Origin: Runella zeae DSM 19591
Lineage (GTDB): Bacteria; Bacteroidota; Bacteroidia; Cytophagales; Spirosomataceae
Length of the DNA stretch: 64,000 bases
Assembly: GCF_000423565.1 (NCBI RefSeq)
Contig: NZ_KE384038.1
Coordinates: 62,001-126,000, forward strand
Direction of reading: 5' to 3'
The position numbers were made by a program, and so were the translations under genes. The stretch's first letter is position 1. Every line of letters begins with the position of its first letter. The notes under the pieces were generated by a model, which saw only the letters and a list, made by a program, of their open reading frames with translations, searched no databases and had not been told where the DNA came from. Shown one piece after another: positions 41,901-51,100 of the stretch.

Positions 41901-42484
41901 TCAAAAAAAGCGGCGTGGGTCGAAAATCCGCCGTCTGCTAAGCCGTATTCAGTGGCTTTGTCTATGAATTTAGGAATTCCATTAGCGTCTAGTCCTTGAT
42001 TGATAAACAGTTCGTTGCCCCGATTATCGTCTTTGACATTTCCGGCGTTGCAGACATAAATATCCATAAGCCCATCGCCATTGACATCGGCAAAAGTAGC
42101 GCCTGTTGACCATGCTTTGGTTCCACCTACCCCTGCCAAAGACGAAACGTCTTCAAATTGCCAGCGTTGAGATTCATTTTTGCCTTTGTTAAGGTAGAGG
42201 TGATTTTGTTCGAAATTGGATGTAACGTATATATCTGCCCATCCGTCGTTGTTGACGTCACCAATAGCTACTCCCCCACCATTATAGAAATTTCGGTAAT
42301 TAAAAATATTTAATTCCTTTCTATCTAGTAACTGATTTACAAAAGTCACTCCTGTTTGGGATGAGGGTAAGGATTCAAAGAGTGTTTCTTCAGATGAATG
42401 TTTACAACTAAGGAGCGACATTACAAAAGCAATAATCAAATAAAATTTATGAGGGGCGGAGTGTAGCATTCGATGACACAACAT
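38999..42484 (-). CDS. FG-GAP/VCBS-repeat lipoprotein with central ASPIC/UnbV segment (paralogue 1)
   Basis: A protein of 1161 residues; an internal ATG at 42467-42469 gives MLHSAPHKFYLIIAFVMSLLSC with a better lipobox and may be the real start. Fourteen DxNxDGxxD-type Ca-binding repeats are seen: seven from GDVNNDGWADIYV (about 73) to GDLDNDGDLDLVIN, and seven from GDVNGDGLDDTYIG to LDYDQDQQLDILLT. The ASPIC/UnbV segment (LNGIGAKIYVF... SRGFQSSSDLTMVFGLG) separates them. This suggests two seven-bladed propellers (inference). Members of this CRTAC1-like family are often next to SusC/SusD genes, as here. Confidence 0.9.
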   Translation of the reverse strand: MLCHRMLHSAPHKFYLIIAFVMSLLSCKHSSEETLFESLPSSQTGVTFVNQLLDRKELNIFNYRNFYNGGGVAIGDVNNDGWADIYVTSNFEQNHLYLNKGKNESQRWQFEDVSSLAGVGGTKAWSTGATFADVNGDGLMDIYVCNAGNVKDDNRGNELFINQGLDANGIPKFIDKATEYGLADGGFSTHAAFFDYDKDGDLDLYLLNNSFIPVDKLQYQNFRQDRDPMGGHKLFRNETIQVKNNNGKVDSMTKPSSSKALPLFTDVSAEAGIYGSLIAFGLGITVGDVNEDNWPDIYVSNDFYERDYLYINQRNGTFKEMLEESMNHISLSSMGADIADINNDGLLDIFVTDMLPSDDKRLKTTSVFEGYELTQFKEKQGYWHQYMRNMLHLNQGTSSPLSPSISVPSFTEVGQLAGVHATDWSWGALIFDMDNDGLKDLFIANGIVKNLTDQDYVAFLSDKRNIQAMIEQKMQFDYHKFVDMISTTPIPNFAFRNQGNLQFENKTNLWGFGEPSFSNGAAYGDLDNDGDLDLVINNNNSELSIFKNNTIEKLKPHFLRVKLKGSPKNLNGIGAKIYVFQKEKTQYLQQMPSRGFQSSSDLTMVFGLGNQPQIDSLKVIWPDDRTQTLKNIKSDTDLTLHYGDAQSIWKPTYPKSISTPFRDITTASGLDFVHQENNFVDYNRDGLLKQMYSTQGPALAVGDVNGDGLDDTYIGGGAGQPRGLFIQTAQGKFVKGSVNTFSVPSPADETAALFFDADGDKDLDLYVVTGGNEFSTGQESLADLLYLNDGKGNFTLAQGALPPVFENGSCVAAADFDHDGDLDLFVGTRMISGQYGLTPRSYLLRNEGKNLRGEPFFKDVTSNFLPNSQLGMVTDAHFEDLDKDNFPELILVGDWMPISILKNQKGSFPEPLRQALPMSEGWWNRLYATDIDQDGDTDFIVGNLGKNSKLHASENQPAELYVNDFDRNGSIEQIITCYNPDGKTYPMVLKSDLQKVLPDIKKRFVRFQDYGGKTIDEVFTNEQMQGVQKKTVYQTNSVLLINNGKGNFSIQILPMPAQFSPIFGITTLDYDQDQQLDILLTGNFFDVLPELGRYDGNEGLILRSKKKNKDSPLTFEVIGPTQSGFRVKGQVRQMSKLKSSNGKLRLILAKNKDQVQVFENR

Positions 42485-42528
42485 GGGACAACAATTTGTT
42501 TAATTATCAGAATCTTAATGCCTTTTAA

Positions 42529-42539
42529 CGGCAACGTTT
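42529..42539. promoter_or_regulatory. Candidate LacI-family operator (second copy of the 11-mer)
   Basis: CGGCAACGTTT, identical to the site at 22828-22838 and centred on AACGTT. It lies 45 bp upstream of FG-GAP paralogue 1 and about 340 bp upstream of susC. Confidence 0.35.
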
Positions 42540-42740
42540 ATAGACCCCGTTGGTATTCTTAATCTTCAAAAAACAGCTCAATAAGTCGAAATAGAAGCTC
42601 CTTTTGAGGTTTGAAACAAAGATACTCTTAAAATGATTAAACCGTAAATACTACAAAAGGCTTCAGCTTATTATAAACATATAATCTGACGATTTTAAGA
42701 TTAATGGGCACTATTTCTGAATAAACTCTTTGAAAATTAT

Positions 42741-42772
42741 TTGCACTGTCTTTATATATTTTTGTAGCTTTG
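42741..42772 (+). promoter_or_regulatory. Promoter of the susC/susD operon
   Basis: TTG (42741-42743), 21-bp spacer, then TAGCTTTG (42765-42772) matching TTG-N17-23-TAnnTTTG of Bacteroidota. A second perfect -7 element, TATTTTTG, lies at 42757-42764. The leader to the ATG would be about 100 nt. Confidence 0.6.
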
Positions 42773-42876
42773 CCTGCTAGAAGTAATTCTTTAGTCAGAA
42801 TAATCCTATTTTTAAAATATTTGATTAAAGGAGGAAGTCTATTTGTAATTATTTTATTAATCACTTAAAATTACCT

Positions 42877-45800
42877 ATGATGAACAACGCTTACCAGCTA
42901 AGTCGTCCTAAAAAAATGGGACGGCAAATAGCAGCTATCCTCTATGCTGCTTTGATGGTTGTGGGATTGCACTTCGGTGTTCAAGCTCAAGAAAAAATGA
43001 TTACGGGTACCGTTAAAGGTGCGGATGGCACAGGCCTTCCGGGCGTGACTGTACAAGTAAAAGGGACAAACAAAGGAACACAAACTGAGGTCACTGGTGA
43101 ATACAAAATCAGCGCAGCACCCAATTCTACTTTGGTTTTTTCCTTTGTAGGTATGAATACCGAGGAGATTCAGATTGGCGACAAAACCGTCGTCAATGTA
43201 ACGATGAGCGATGATACCAAAGCGCTTCAAGAAGTAGTGGTAGTAGGGTATGGTACCGTAAAGAAAAAAGATGCAACGGGTGCCGTAAATGCAATTGGTA
43301 CTAAAGATTTCCAAAAAGGAGTAGTAGTATCGCCAGAGCAATTGATGCAAGGACGTGTAGCGGGTGTTCAAATCACCCAGTCGAGTGGTGAGCCGGGTGG
43401 TGGTATCAACGTACGTATCCGTGGTACATCTTCGGTATTTGGTGGCAACAACCCCTTGTTTGTAATTGACGGAGTACCTTTGGCAGGTGACAATACCTCG
43501 TCAGATGCAAGTGCTTCAGGGGTAGGTCGTCAGCCTGCTAAAAACCCATTAAACTTCTTAAACCCTGACGAAATTGCGAGTATCGATATCCTTAAAGATG
43601 CCTCAGCTACTGCTATTTATGGTTCACGTGGTGCTAACGGAGTAGTTTTGATTACGACTAAAAAAGGTAAAGGCAAAGGAACATTGGAGTATGGTTATTC
43701 GCTGGGAATGAGCAATATCACTAAGAGATACGATTTGCTTTCAGCTTCCGAATTCCGTGCAGCAGGTGGCCAAGATCAAGGTGGTAATACCGATTGGCAA
43801 AACGAATTGTTCAGAACGGGTTATACCAATCAGCACAACTTGGCTTATGGAGGAGGAGACGCTAGTGGAAATTACCGCTTTACGCTTGGCTTCTTAAACC
43901 AACAAGGTATCATCAAAGAGTCGGACATTAAGCGTTATAGCATTGGATTTAATGGTTCTAAGAAATTTATTCAAGATCGATTAACCATTTCAAGCAATAT
44001 CAATATTGCTAATAACCAAGATGCTAACGTGCCTGTATCAGAAAATATCGGTTTTACAGGAGATTTGCTGGGCAATATTTTGAAAGCCAACCCAACGCGT
44101 GCTATCTACAATAGCGATGGTACATTTACTCAGCCAGGTGTAACTGAGCCCAACCCGTTGGCATTCATCGTTTTATCGCAAGATAATACCAATTCACTTC
44201 GTGCTTTAGGTAATATCAACGCTGAATTACAAATTTATAAAGACTTGAAATTTAAAACGGTGGTTGGTTTTGACAAGTCTTTCTCTTCACGCAAAGCGGC
44301 TTATTCGAGAGACTTGGTAATTGAAGGTAACGGCGGTATTGGTAGAGCATATGTGGGAGATATTGAAACTGACAACAAATTGTGGGAAAACTATTTTACA
44401 TACGATAAAGAACTGAAAGGTATTTCCATAAATGCATTGTTAGGGTATTCTTATCAAAGTTTTAGCCGTTCAACTAAAAATATCTCAGCGGCTAATTTCC
44501 GTACTTCAGACTTGAATTTGATGCTCAATAACCTCGCTTCTGCAAATGCTGGTAAGTTTGGTAGCAATGTGATCAATAACTCAAGCTCAGAAACTGATGA
44601 ACTCCAATCTTATTTTGGCCGTGTAAACGTAGGTATTAAAGATAAGTATTTGTTGACCGCTACATTGCGCGCTGATGGCTCGACCAAATTTGGGGGCAAC
44701 AACAAATATGGATATTTCCCGTCTTTTGCGGCTAAATGGAAAATCATGAACGAAAGCTTTGCGCCAAAAGCACTTTTTGATGACTTGGCAGTTCGTGTAG
44801 GTTATGGTTTGACTGGTAACCAATCAATCCCTCACAATTTGTATGACCGTCGTGACCGCTATAGTGGCTGGGGAATCAACCAAGGTGCTGATAATATCGA
44901 AGGTGGTGGTTTGAATGCGGTAGCTTTCAACAACCCTAACTTGAAATGGGAAACCACTTCTTCTATCAATATCGGTTTGGATTTTGCTATCTTGAAAAAC
45001 CGTATCTCTGGTACTATAGACTTTTATCAGAAAAACACAAGAGATTTGTTGTTTTACGTAGTTTCGGCACAGCCCGCACCTACTCCATTTACTTGGAAAA
45101 ACTTGGATACCGATATCGAGAACCGTGGGGTAGAAATTTCTTTGACTGGAGCCGTGGTTGACCAAAAAGATTTTGGTTGGGAAGTGTTGTTAAATGCAGG
45201 TTTCAACAAAAACTTAGTTAAAAACCTTAGTGGGGTATTTGACACGGGTGAAATCAACGGACAAGGTCTTACAGGTGCTTTTGCGCAACGTATCGCGGCT
45301 GGTCAGCCTTTGTTTGCTTATTTCTTGCGTGAGTTTGGGGGGTATGACGAAAATGGTAACTCTCTTTACCCTAATGGTGATTTCCAGCAATTCTTGAACG
45401 GAAAAAGCCCACTTCCTACTGCTACAGGTGGTTTGACAAACAATTTCCGTTATAAGAACTTTGATTTGAGTTTGTTCTTCAATGGTGTATTTGGTAATTA
45501 TCTTTACTCTAATACCGAAAATGCCTTCTTTACCAAAGGTTCTTTTGCCAATGGTCGTAACGTAACCAAAGATGTAGTATCAAGCAAAGAAGGTCCCCTC
45601 AATGCCCCTGATGTTTCGACTCGTTTCTTACAAAAAGGAGATTTTGTCCGTTTGCAAAACTTGAACTTGAGCTATCGTTTCCCCCTTCAAAGCAAAACGA
45701 TTTCGAATCTTCGCGTATTCTTGACGGGTCAAAACCTAATGACCTTCACTAAGTACACTGGTCAAGACCCTGAAGTAAGTACCAACAAATCTATCAATGG

Positions 45801-45879
45801 TATTCCTTCTTTTGGTATTGACTATACGGCGTATCCAAGAGCAAGAACTTGGACGATTGGTGCTAATATTTCTTTCTAA
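42877..45879 (+). CDS. SusC/RagA-family TonB-linked outer membrane protein
   Basis: A 1000-residue TonB-dependent transporter that imports large nutrients together with its SusD partner. After a signal region come a carboxypeptidase-regulatory-like domain (ITGTVKGADGTGLPGVTVQV, about residues 42-61), the SusC hallmark LQEVVVVGYGTVKKKDATGA (about 117-136), the plug (RVAGVQITQSSGEPGGG, NPLFVIDGVPL, ASATAIYGSRGANGVVLITTK) and a 22-strand barrel that ends ARTWTIGANISF with a terminal Phe. The gene is followed 26 bp later by susD. The substrate is not shown by sequence. Confidence 0.96.
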   Translation: MMNNAYQLSRPKKMGRQIAAILYAALMVVGLHFGVQAQEKMITGTVKGADGTGLPGVTVQVKGTNKGTQTEVTGEYKISAAPNSTLVFSFVGMNTEEIQIGDKTVVNVTMSDDTKALQEVVVVGYGTVKKKDATGAVNAIGTKDFQKGVVVSPEQLMQGRVAGVQITQSSGEPGGGINVRIRGTSSVFGGNNPLFVIDGVPLAGDNTSSDASASGVGRQPAKNPLNFLNPDEIASIDILKDASATAIYGSRGANGVVLITTKKGKGKGTLEYGYSLGMSNITKRYDLLSASEFRAAGGQDQGGNTDWQNELFRTGYTNQHNLAYGGGDASGNYRFTLGFLNQQGIIKESDIKRYSIGFNGSKKFIQDRLTISSNINIANNQDANVPVSENIGFTGDLLGNILKANPTRAIYNSDGTFTQPGVTEPNPLAFIVLSQDNTNSLRALGNINAELQIYKDLKFKTVVGFDKSFSSRKAAYSRDLVIEGNGGIGRAYVGDIETDNKLWENYFTYDKELKGISINALLGYSYQSFSRSTKNISAANFRTSDLNLMLNNLASANAGKFGSNVINNSSSETDELQSYFGRVNVGIKDKYLLTATLRADGSTKFGGNNKYGYFPSFAAKWKIMNESFAPKALFDDLAVRVGYGLTGNQSIPHNLYDRRDRYSGWGINQGADNIEGGGLNAVAFNNPNLKWETTSSINIGLDFAILKNRISGTIDFYQKNTRDLLFYVVSAQPAPTPFTWKNLDTDIENRGVEISLTGAVVDQKDFGWEVLLNAGFNKNLVKNLSGVFDTGEINGQGLTGAFAQRIAAGQPLFAYFLREFGGYDENGNSLYPNGDFQQFLNGKSPLPTATGGLTNNFRYKNFDLSLFFNGVFGNYLYSNTENAFFTKGSFANGRNVTKDVVSSKEGPLNAPDVSTRFLQKGDFVRLQNLNLSYRFPLQSKTISNLRVFLTGQNLMTFTKYTGQDPEVSTNKSINGIPSFGIDYTAYPRARTWTIGANISF

Positions 45880-45905
45880 GAAACACTTAAACACACATTG
45901 GAATT

Positions 45906-47399
45906 ATGAAATCTAATCAATATATAGTAGGAATTTTGATAGCAGGATTTAGCCTAGCTACCATAACTTCTTGTACCGACTTAGTAAATACCGAAAAAGA
46001 TTCGATTGTCCGTGCTAATACCGACGGAAAACCCGTAGCAGGAGATGCTACTGCATTGTTGGAATCTGCTTATAAAGATTTGGGAGCTTATACCGACCAA
46101 GCCAACATGTATGCCTTGGGAATGCACACTTCTGCCGAAATGATTCCTCCTACTCGGGGTGTTGACTGGGGTGACAATGGCGTATGGCGTACGCTAGACC
46201 AACATACATGGGATGCTACTCACCAACAAGTACGTGATACTTGGAATAACCTAAACTCTCGCGTTTTTAAAACTACCGAGATTTTGGCTGGAAATGCTAC
46301 CCCTTCCCAAAAAGCGCAAGCTCAATTCTTACGTGCATTTAATATGTACCATGTTATGGACTTGTATGGACAAGTTCCACTTAGAGAGTTTAGTCAAGGG
46401 GTAGATGAGCTGCCACGCGTTATGACTCGCTCTGAGGCTTTTGATTTTATTGTAAAAGATTTGGAAGAAGCTCTTCCTAACTTGCCTAAAGTGGGACCAT
46501 CTCCCAACAATGGAGTGGCTAATAAAGCTTCCGCTAATTTCTTGTTGGCCAAATTGTATTTGAACAAAGCCGTTTATAAATCAGCTAAAGCAGAAGGCCC
46601 TTACACTTTTGAAAAAGCTGATATGGATAAAGTAATCGCCTACGTAAATGCCATTACTGCTGACGGGTATAAATTTGATACCGACTATTTTAATGCATTT
46701 TCGGCTACTGCTAATGGCGAAACTATCTTGGTGTCGTTGGAAGGAACAGCACAAAACCGCTGGTTTATGACCCTTCACTATAACCAAAACCCTTCAGGTT
46801 GGAATGGTTTTACTACCTTAGCTGACTTCTACGATAAATTCGAAAAAGATGATCCACGGATCGGTAAACCTGCAAAAGGAGACGGTACCGAATTTTCGGG
46901 AATTGGCCTTGGGTTCTTGATTGGAAAGCAAATCGATGACAAAGGCAAAGACCTTATTGATACTCGTACCCAAAAAGTATTGTCGTTTACACGCGATGTG
47001 CCCTTGGCTGGTGCTGCTACCGACAAAGGTATCCGGGTTATCAAATACCACCCTGCCAATGCTAGCAAGTATATCTTGATGCGCTATGCTGAGGCAATTA
47101 TGATGAAAGCAGAAGCAGAGCTTAGAGGTGGTAATACTGCGGCGGCGCTCGCAACTGTCAATGCTTTGAGAACAGCTCGTAAAGCTAAAACTATCGCATC
47201 TTTGACTACTGATGGACTGTTTGACGAAATCGGTCGCGAGCTTTATTGGGAAGGTGGTAAACGTACCGTCGAAATTCGCTTTGGTAAATTTACTACTGGT
47301 GCAGGCGCTGACAACAAAGAAGCTTATACTGTATTGTTCCCGATTCCTTCTATTGCCCTTGTTTCAAATCCAAATTTGAAACAAAACCCTGGGTATTAA
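45906..47399 (+). CDS. SusD/RagB-family surface glycan-binding lipoprotein
   Basis: A 497-residue lipoprotein (lipobox at SLATITSC, Cys 23) that forms the lid of the SusC transporter. The TPR-like helices are seen in AQAQFLRAFNMYHVMDLYGQVPL (split, about 136-158), NKASANFLLAKLYLNKAVY and the C-terminal ASKYILMRYAEAIMMKAEAELRGG (about 384-407), plus the closing PIPSIALVSNPNLKQNPGY typical of SusD. It is transcribed with susC and is followed by a strong terminator. Confidence 0.96.
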   Translation: MKSNQYIVGILIAGFSLATITSCTDLVNTEKDSIVRANTDGKPVAGDATALLESAYKDLGAYTDQANMYALGMHTSAEMIPPTRGVDWGDNGVWRTLDQHTWDATHQQVRDTWNNLNSRVFKTTEILAGNATPSQKAQAQFLRAFNMYHVMDLYGQVPLREFSQGVDELPRVMTRSEAFDFIVKDLEEALPNLPKVGPSPNNGVANKASANFLLAKLYLNKAVYKSAKAEGPYTFEKADMDKVIAYVNAITADGYKFDTDYFNAFSATANGETILVSLEGTAQNRWFMTLHYNQNPSGWNGFTTLADFYDKFEKDDPRIGKPAKGDGTEFSGIGLGFLIGKQIDDKGKDLIDTRTQKVLSFTRDVPLAGAATDKGIRVIKYHPANASKYILMRYAEAIMMKAEAELRGGNTAAALATVNALRTARKAKTIASLTTDGLFDEIGRELYWEGGKRTVEIRFGKFTTGAGADNKEAYTVLFPIPSIALVSNPNLKQNPGY

Positions 47400-47425
47400 T
47401 CTGCATTTTTAAGTAATATTCAAAA

Positions 47426-47460
47426 CAAAAATGCTCGAACCTTCGAGCATTTTTGTTTTA
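47426..47460 (+). terminator. Terminator after susD
   Basis: AAAAATGCTCGAA and TTCGAGCATTTTT form a perfect stem with a 2-nt loop, followed by TGTTTTAT. It lies 27 bp after the susD stop codon and should lower expression of the downstream genes relative to susCD. Confidence 0.9.
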
Positions 47461-47493
47461 TAAATTTACACCTTGTTCCACAGTATTAGACCT

Positions 47494-48078
47494 ATGATGA
47501 AAAACTTTATGCGCAGTGTGTTTCTTTCTGTTTTTTTTGGTACTGCGCTTCTTTCTTGTCATTCTTCGCACCGAGCCGATGAGATATACCAAACCCTCAA
47601 AGACGGCCAAACCAAAATAGAAGTTTTGATTGACGGGGCTGCTTTTTATCCCCAAACAAGTATCTTTAAAGGAGAGATACATCTATTTGATAATTTGTTT
47701 AGAGTCAACATGTTTGATCAGTTTGAGAGCAATGTAGTAGTAGCTTTTGGAGGAGATAAATGGTATGAAAACAAGCCCCTCAAAAAACAAGTCTTTAGAG
47801 ATAATCAGGTGGCGGCAAGTGTGATGATTGGACGATTAATAGATAAACAAAAAATGAAAGGAGAAGGCTACCTGATGGCCGAAGGCGAAATCAGGGTAGA
47901 AACCCTTTCAGATGAAAAATTGGTGATGTATATCGACGGAAAAGTAGGTAAATACAACATGCAATATACCCCCGAAAAGTGGAGCCAAGTCAAGTGCATT
48001 GTCGTAGCTCGAAAACCTAAGATTATCTTACAAGGGGTGTCTAAACAACAGGTGTATTTTACCGAAAAAGAAAACTAA
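47494..48078 (+). CDS. Hypothetical lipoprotein
   Basis: The start is set at the first ATG (47494); the frame also allows a TTG seven codons earlier, and ATGs at 47497 and 47512. The protein of about 194 residues has a signal ending in SVFFGTALLSC (lipobox Cys). The mature part is beta-rich with alternating charged and hydrophobic residues, and I do not recognise a family. It is 29 bp upstream of the FG-GAP paralogue 2 frame, so it is likely the first gene of the unit after the susD terminator. Confidence 0.75.
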   Translation: MMKNFMRSVFLSVFFGTALLSCHSSHRADEIYQTLKDGQTKIEVLIDGAAFYPQTSIFKGEIHLFDNLFRVNMFDQFESNVVVAFGGDKWYENKPLKKQVFRDNQVAASVMIGRLIDKQKMKGEGYLMAEGEIRVETLSDEKLVMYIDGKVGKYNMQYTPEKWSQVKCIVVARKPKIILQGVSKQQVYFTEKEN

Positions 48079-48107
48079 AAATCAACCATTCTAAATTGAT
48101 AATCTTC

Positions 48108-51100
48108 GTGAATCAAGGTTTTAAAAATAAAGCTGTTTACTTTTTTTGTTTGGTAATAGGCTTACAAGCTTGTTCTTTAAAAAAAGAAACGCCTGTTTTT
48201 GAGAAGGTCGAAAATTCGGGAATTGACTTTGAAAATAAAGTCGTCAATACCGCCGATTTTAACATCTTCAATTATCGCAACTTTTATAATGGAGGAGGAG
48301 TAGGTGTAGGTGATATCAACAATGATGGCTTGCCTGATGTATTCATGACCTCCAACATGGGAACCAATAAACTCTACTTGAATAAAGGCAATTTTCAGTT
48401 TGAAGATATTTCCACCAAAGCAGGAATTGAAAACTCGGGGCATTGGAACACGGGTGTGGTAATGGTCGATATCAATCACGATGGCCTTCTGGATATTTAT
48501 GTGTGTAATGCGGGCATTGACAAAAGATTTAAAAAGCAAGGAAATGCCCTGTTTATCAATAATGGGAATCTGACCTTTACCAACAAAGCGGCGGAATACG
48601 GCCTAGACGAAGACGGCTACACCACTCACGCCGCTTTTTTTGATTATGATTTGGACGGTGATTTGGATTGCTACATTCTCAACAATAGTTTTATTCCAGT
48701 CAATACCCTCAATTATGACAACAATCGCACGCTTCGGGCAAAAGATTGGCCTGTCAAAGATTTTCTTAAAGGGGGAGGGGATAAATTATTGAGAAACGAC
48801 AATGATAAGTTTGTGGATGTAAGTGAGGAGGCCGGAATTTATGGAAGCTTGATTGGGTTTGGATTGGGTGTCACGGTGGGTGATGTCAACAATGACGGTT
48901 ATCCTGATATTTATATTTCAAACGATTTTTTTGAGAAAGATTATCTCTACATCAACCAACGTAACGGCACTTTTAGCGAAGAAAGCGAACAACGACTTGG
49001 TCACACAAGTCTGGCCTCAATGGGGGCTGATATGGCTGATATTAATAATGACGGATATTCAGAAATCTTCACGACTGATATGCTTCCTCGGGATGAGGTG
49101 CGACTCAAAAGTACCACCTCCTTTGAAAATCATTATGTGTTTAAGCTGAAGCAGAAGAAAGGCTTCTCTAATCAGTTTATGCAAAATGCGCTTCAGCTCA
49201 ACAACCAAGACGGTACTTATAGCGAAATTGCCTGTTTGAGTGGAGTGGAGGCGAGTGATTGGAGTTGGGGAGCATTGATGTTTGATGCTGACAACGACGC
49301 CCAAACCGATATTTATGTATGTAATGGCATTTATCATGATGTGATTGACCAAGATTTTATCGACTTTTTTGCGAATGAAGTGGCGCAAAAAATGGTGCTA
49401 TCGGGCGAAAAGAAAAGCTTTGAGGCTATTTTGTCCAATATGCCTTCGCGGCCTATTGCCAATAGTTTTTTTCATAATAAAGGCGGCTTAAAATTTGAAG
49501 AAGTCGGCCAAAAGTTTGGGTTTGATACTCCTTCCTTTTCCAACGGGGCTGCTTATGCCGACTTAGACAATGACGGTGACCTTGATTTGATTGTTAACAA
49601 TGTAAATCAAAAGGCCTTTGTGTATCGCAACAATACAGAAAAAATCCCCAATCGCCATTTTGCTAAATTCATTTTGAAGGGAGATCAAAAAAATCCCCGC
49701 AGTATTGGAGCCGAAGTTAAAATATTTGCCAACAAGCAAGTGTTGAGCCGTTATATCATGCCCTCAAGGGGATTTCAGTCTAGTACCGAATACCCTATTA
49801 CGGTAGGATTAGGGGCGATTACAAAAATTGATTCAGTATGGATAAAATGGCCTAATGGAAAGGCCACAGTAGCGACTGCACTGGGTGTGGATAAAACCCA
49901 TAACTTCTCCATCAAAGACGCATCAACGAGGACTTTGTCTTTTGATCAAATAAAGCCCACCATTTTGGCAGAAACAAAATGGCCTTTTGAGGCTCATAAA
50001 GAAAATGACTACGAGGATTTTTATGAAGAAAAAAATATTCCTGTCAAACTTTCTACCGAGGGACCCAAAGCGGCGGTGGGAGACGTAAACGGCGACGGGA
50101 AAGACGATATTTATATTTGCGGAGCTAGTCAGCAAGCAGGGCAACTTTATCTCCAAACAGCCACTTCATTTGTCAAATCTCCGCAAAAAGTATTTGAAGA
50201 CTTTATCTATTTAGAAGATACCGAAGCCGTCTTTTTTGATGCCGACCAAGATGGCGATTTGGATTTGTATGTGGGTACGGGGGGCAACGAATTTCCGGCC
50301 AATGATAGGGGACTACAAGACCGGCTTTACCTCAACGACGGCAAGGGGAATTTTACTTACACAGAAAAAGCCTTGCCTTACAATGGCATGAATACCTCGG
50401 TGGTAGCCCCACATGACTACGACGGCGATGGTGATATCGATATTTTTGTGGGCAGTCGTAGCGTAGCCAAGCAATACGGCCTCAACCCTCCAAGCTATCT
50501 TTTCCAAAACAACGGAGACGGTACTTTTAAGAGCGTTTTACCCAAAGAAATTCAAGAAATAGGAATGGTAAGAGATGCCGTTTGGCAAGACCTCGATGGG
50601 GATAATAAAAAAGAACTTGTAGTGGTAGGAGATTGGATGGCTCCCTTGATTTTGACTTATAAAAATGGACAATTCCAAAAGCTGACCACTGGACTTGAAG
50701 CTATGGGTGGATTTTGGGGAAGGGTAGAGGCGGTGGATATTGATAATGACAACGATATGGATTTAGTCTTGGGCAATATGGGCGATAATTTCATGCTCCA
50801 AGCTAGTGCTGATAAACCTATCAAGCTCTGGGTTAGCGATTTTGACAACAATGGACTGATAGACAAAATCATGACCAAAACAGTGGATGGCAAAGATTCA
50901 CCGGTGTTTTTGAAACGTGAAATGATGGAGCAATTTCCCATTCTCAAAAAAGAAAGCCTCAAACACGCGGAGTATGCTACGCGCACGCTTAAGGACTTTT
51001 TTAAAGAAGACGTTTTAGCCAAAAGCCTTGTCAAAGAAGTCAACTACCAAAAATCTTCGGTAGCAATCAATGATGGAAAAGGGCATTTTTCAATCATTGA

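Larger units (their letters stand above)
42485..42876. other. 392-bp divergent control region between FG-GAP paralogue 1 and susC
   Basis: No gene is seen. It holds the CGGCAACGTTT motif at 42529-42539, 45 bp from the minus-strand start, and a TTG-N21-TAGCTTTG promoter-like arrangement for susC at 42741-42772. Confidence 0.6.

Noticed and set aside
42898-43371. A minus-strand open frame of 157 codons inside susC
   Set aside because: It is complementary to the conserved plug and N-terminal domain of SusC and shows no family features.
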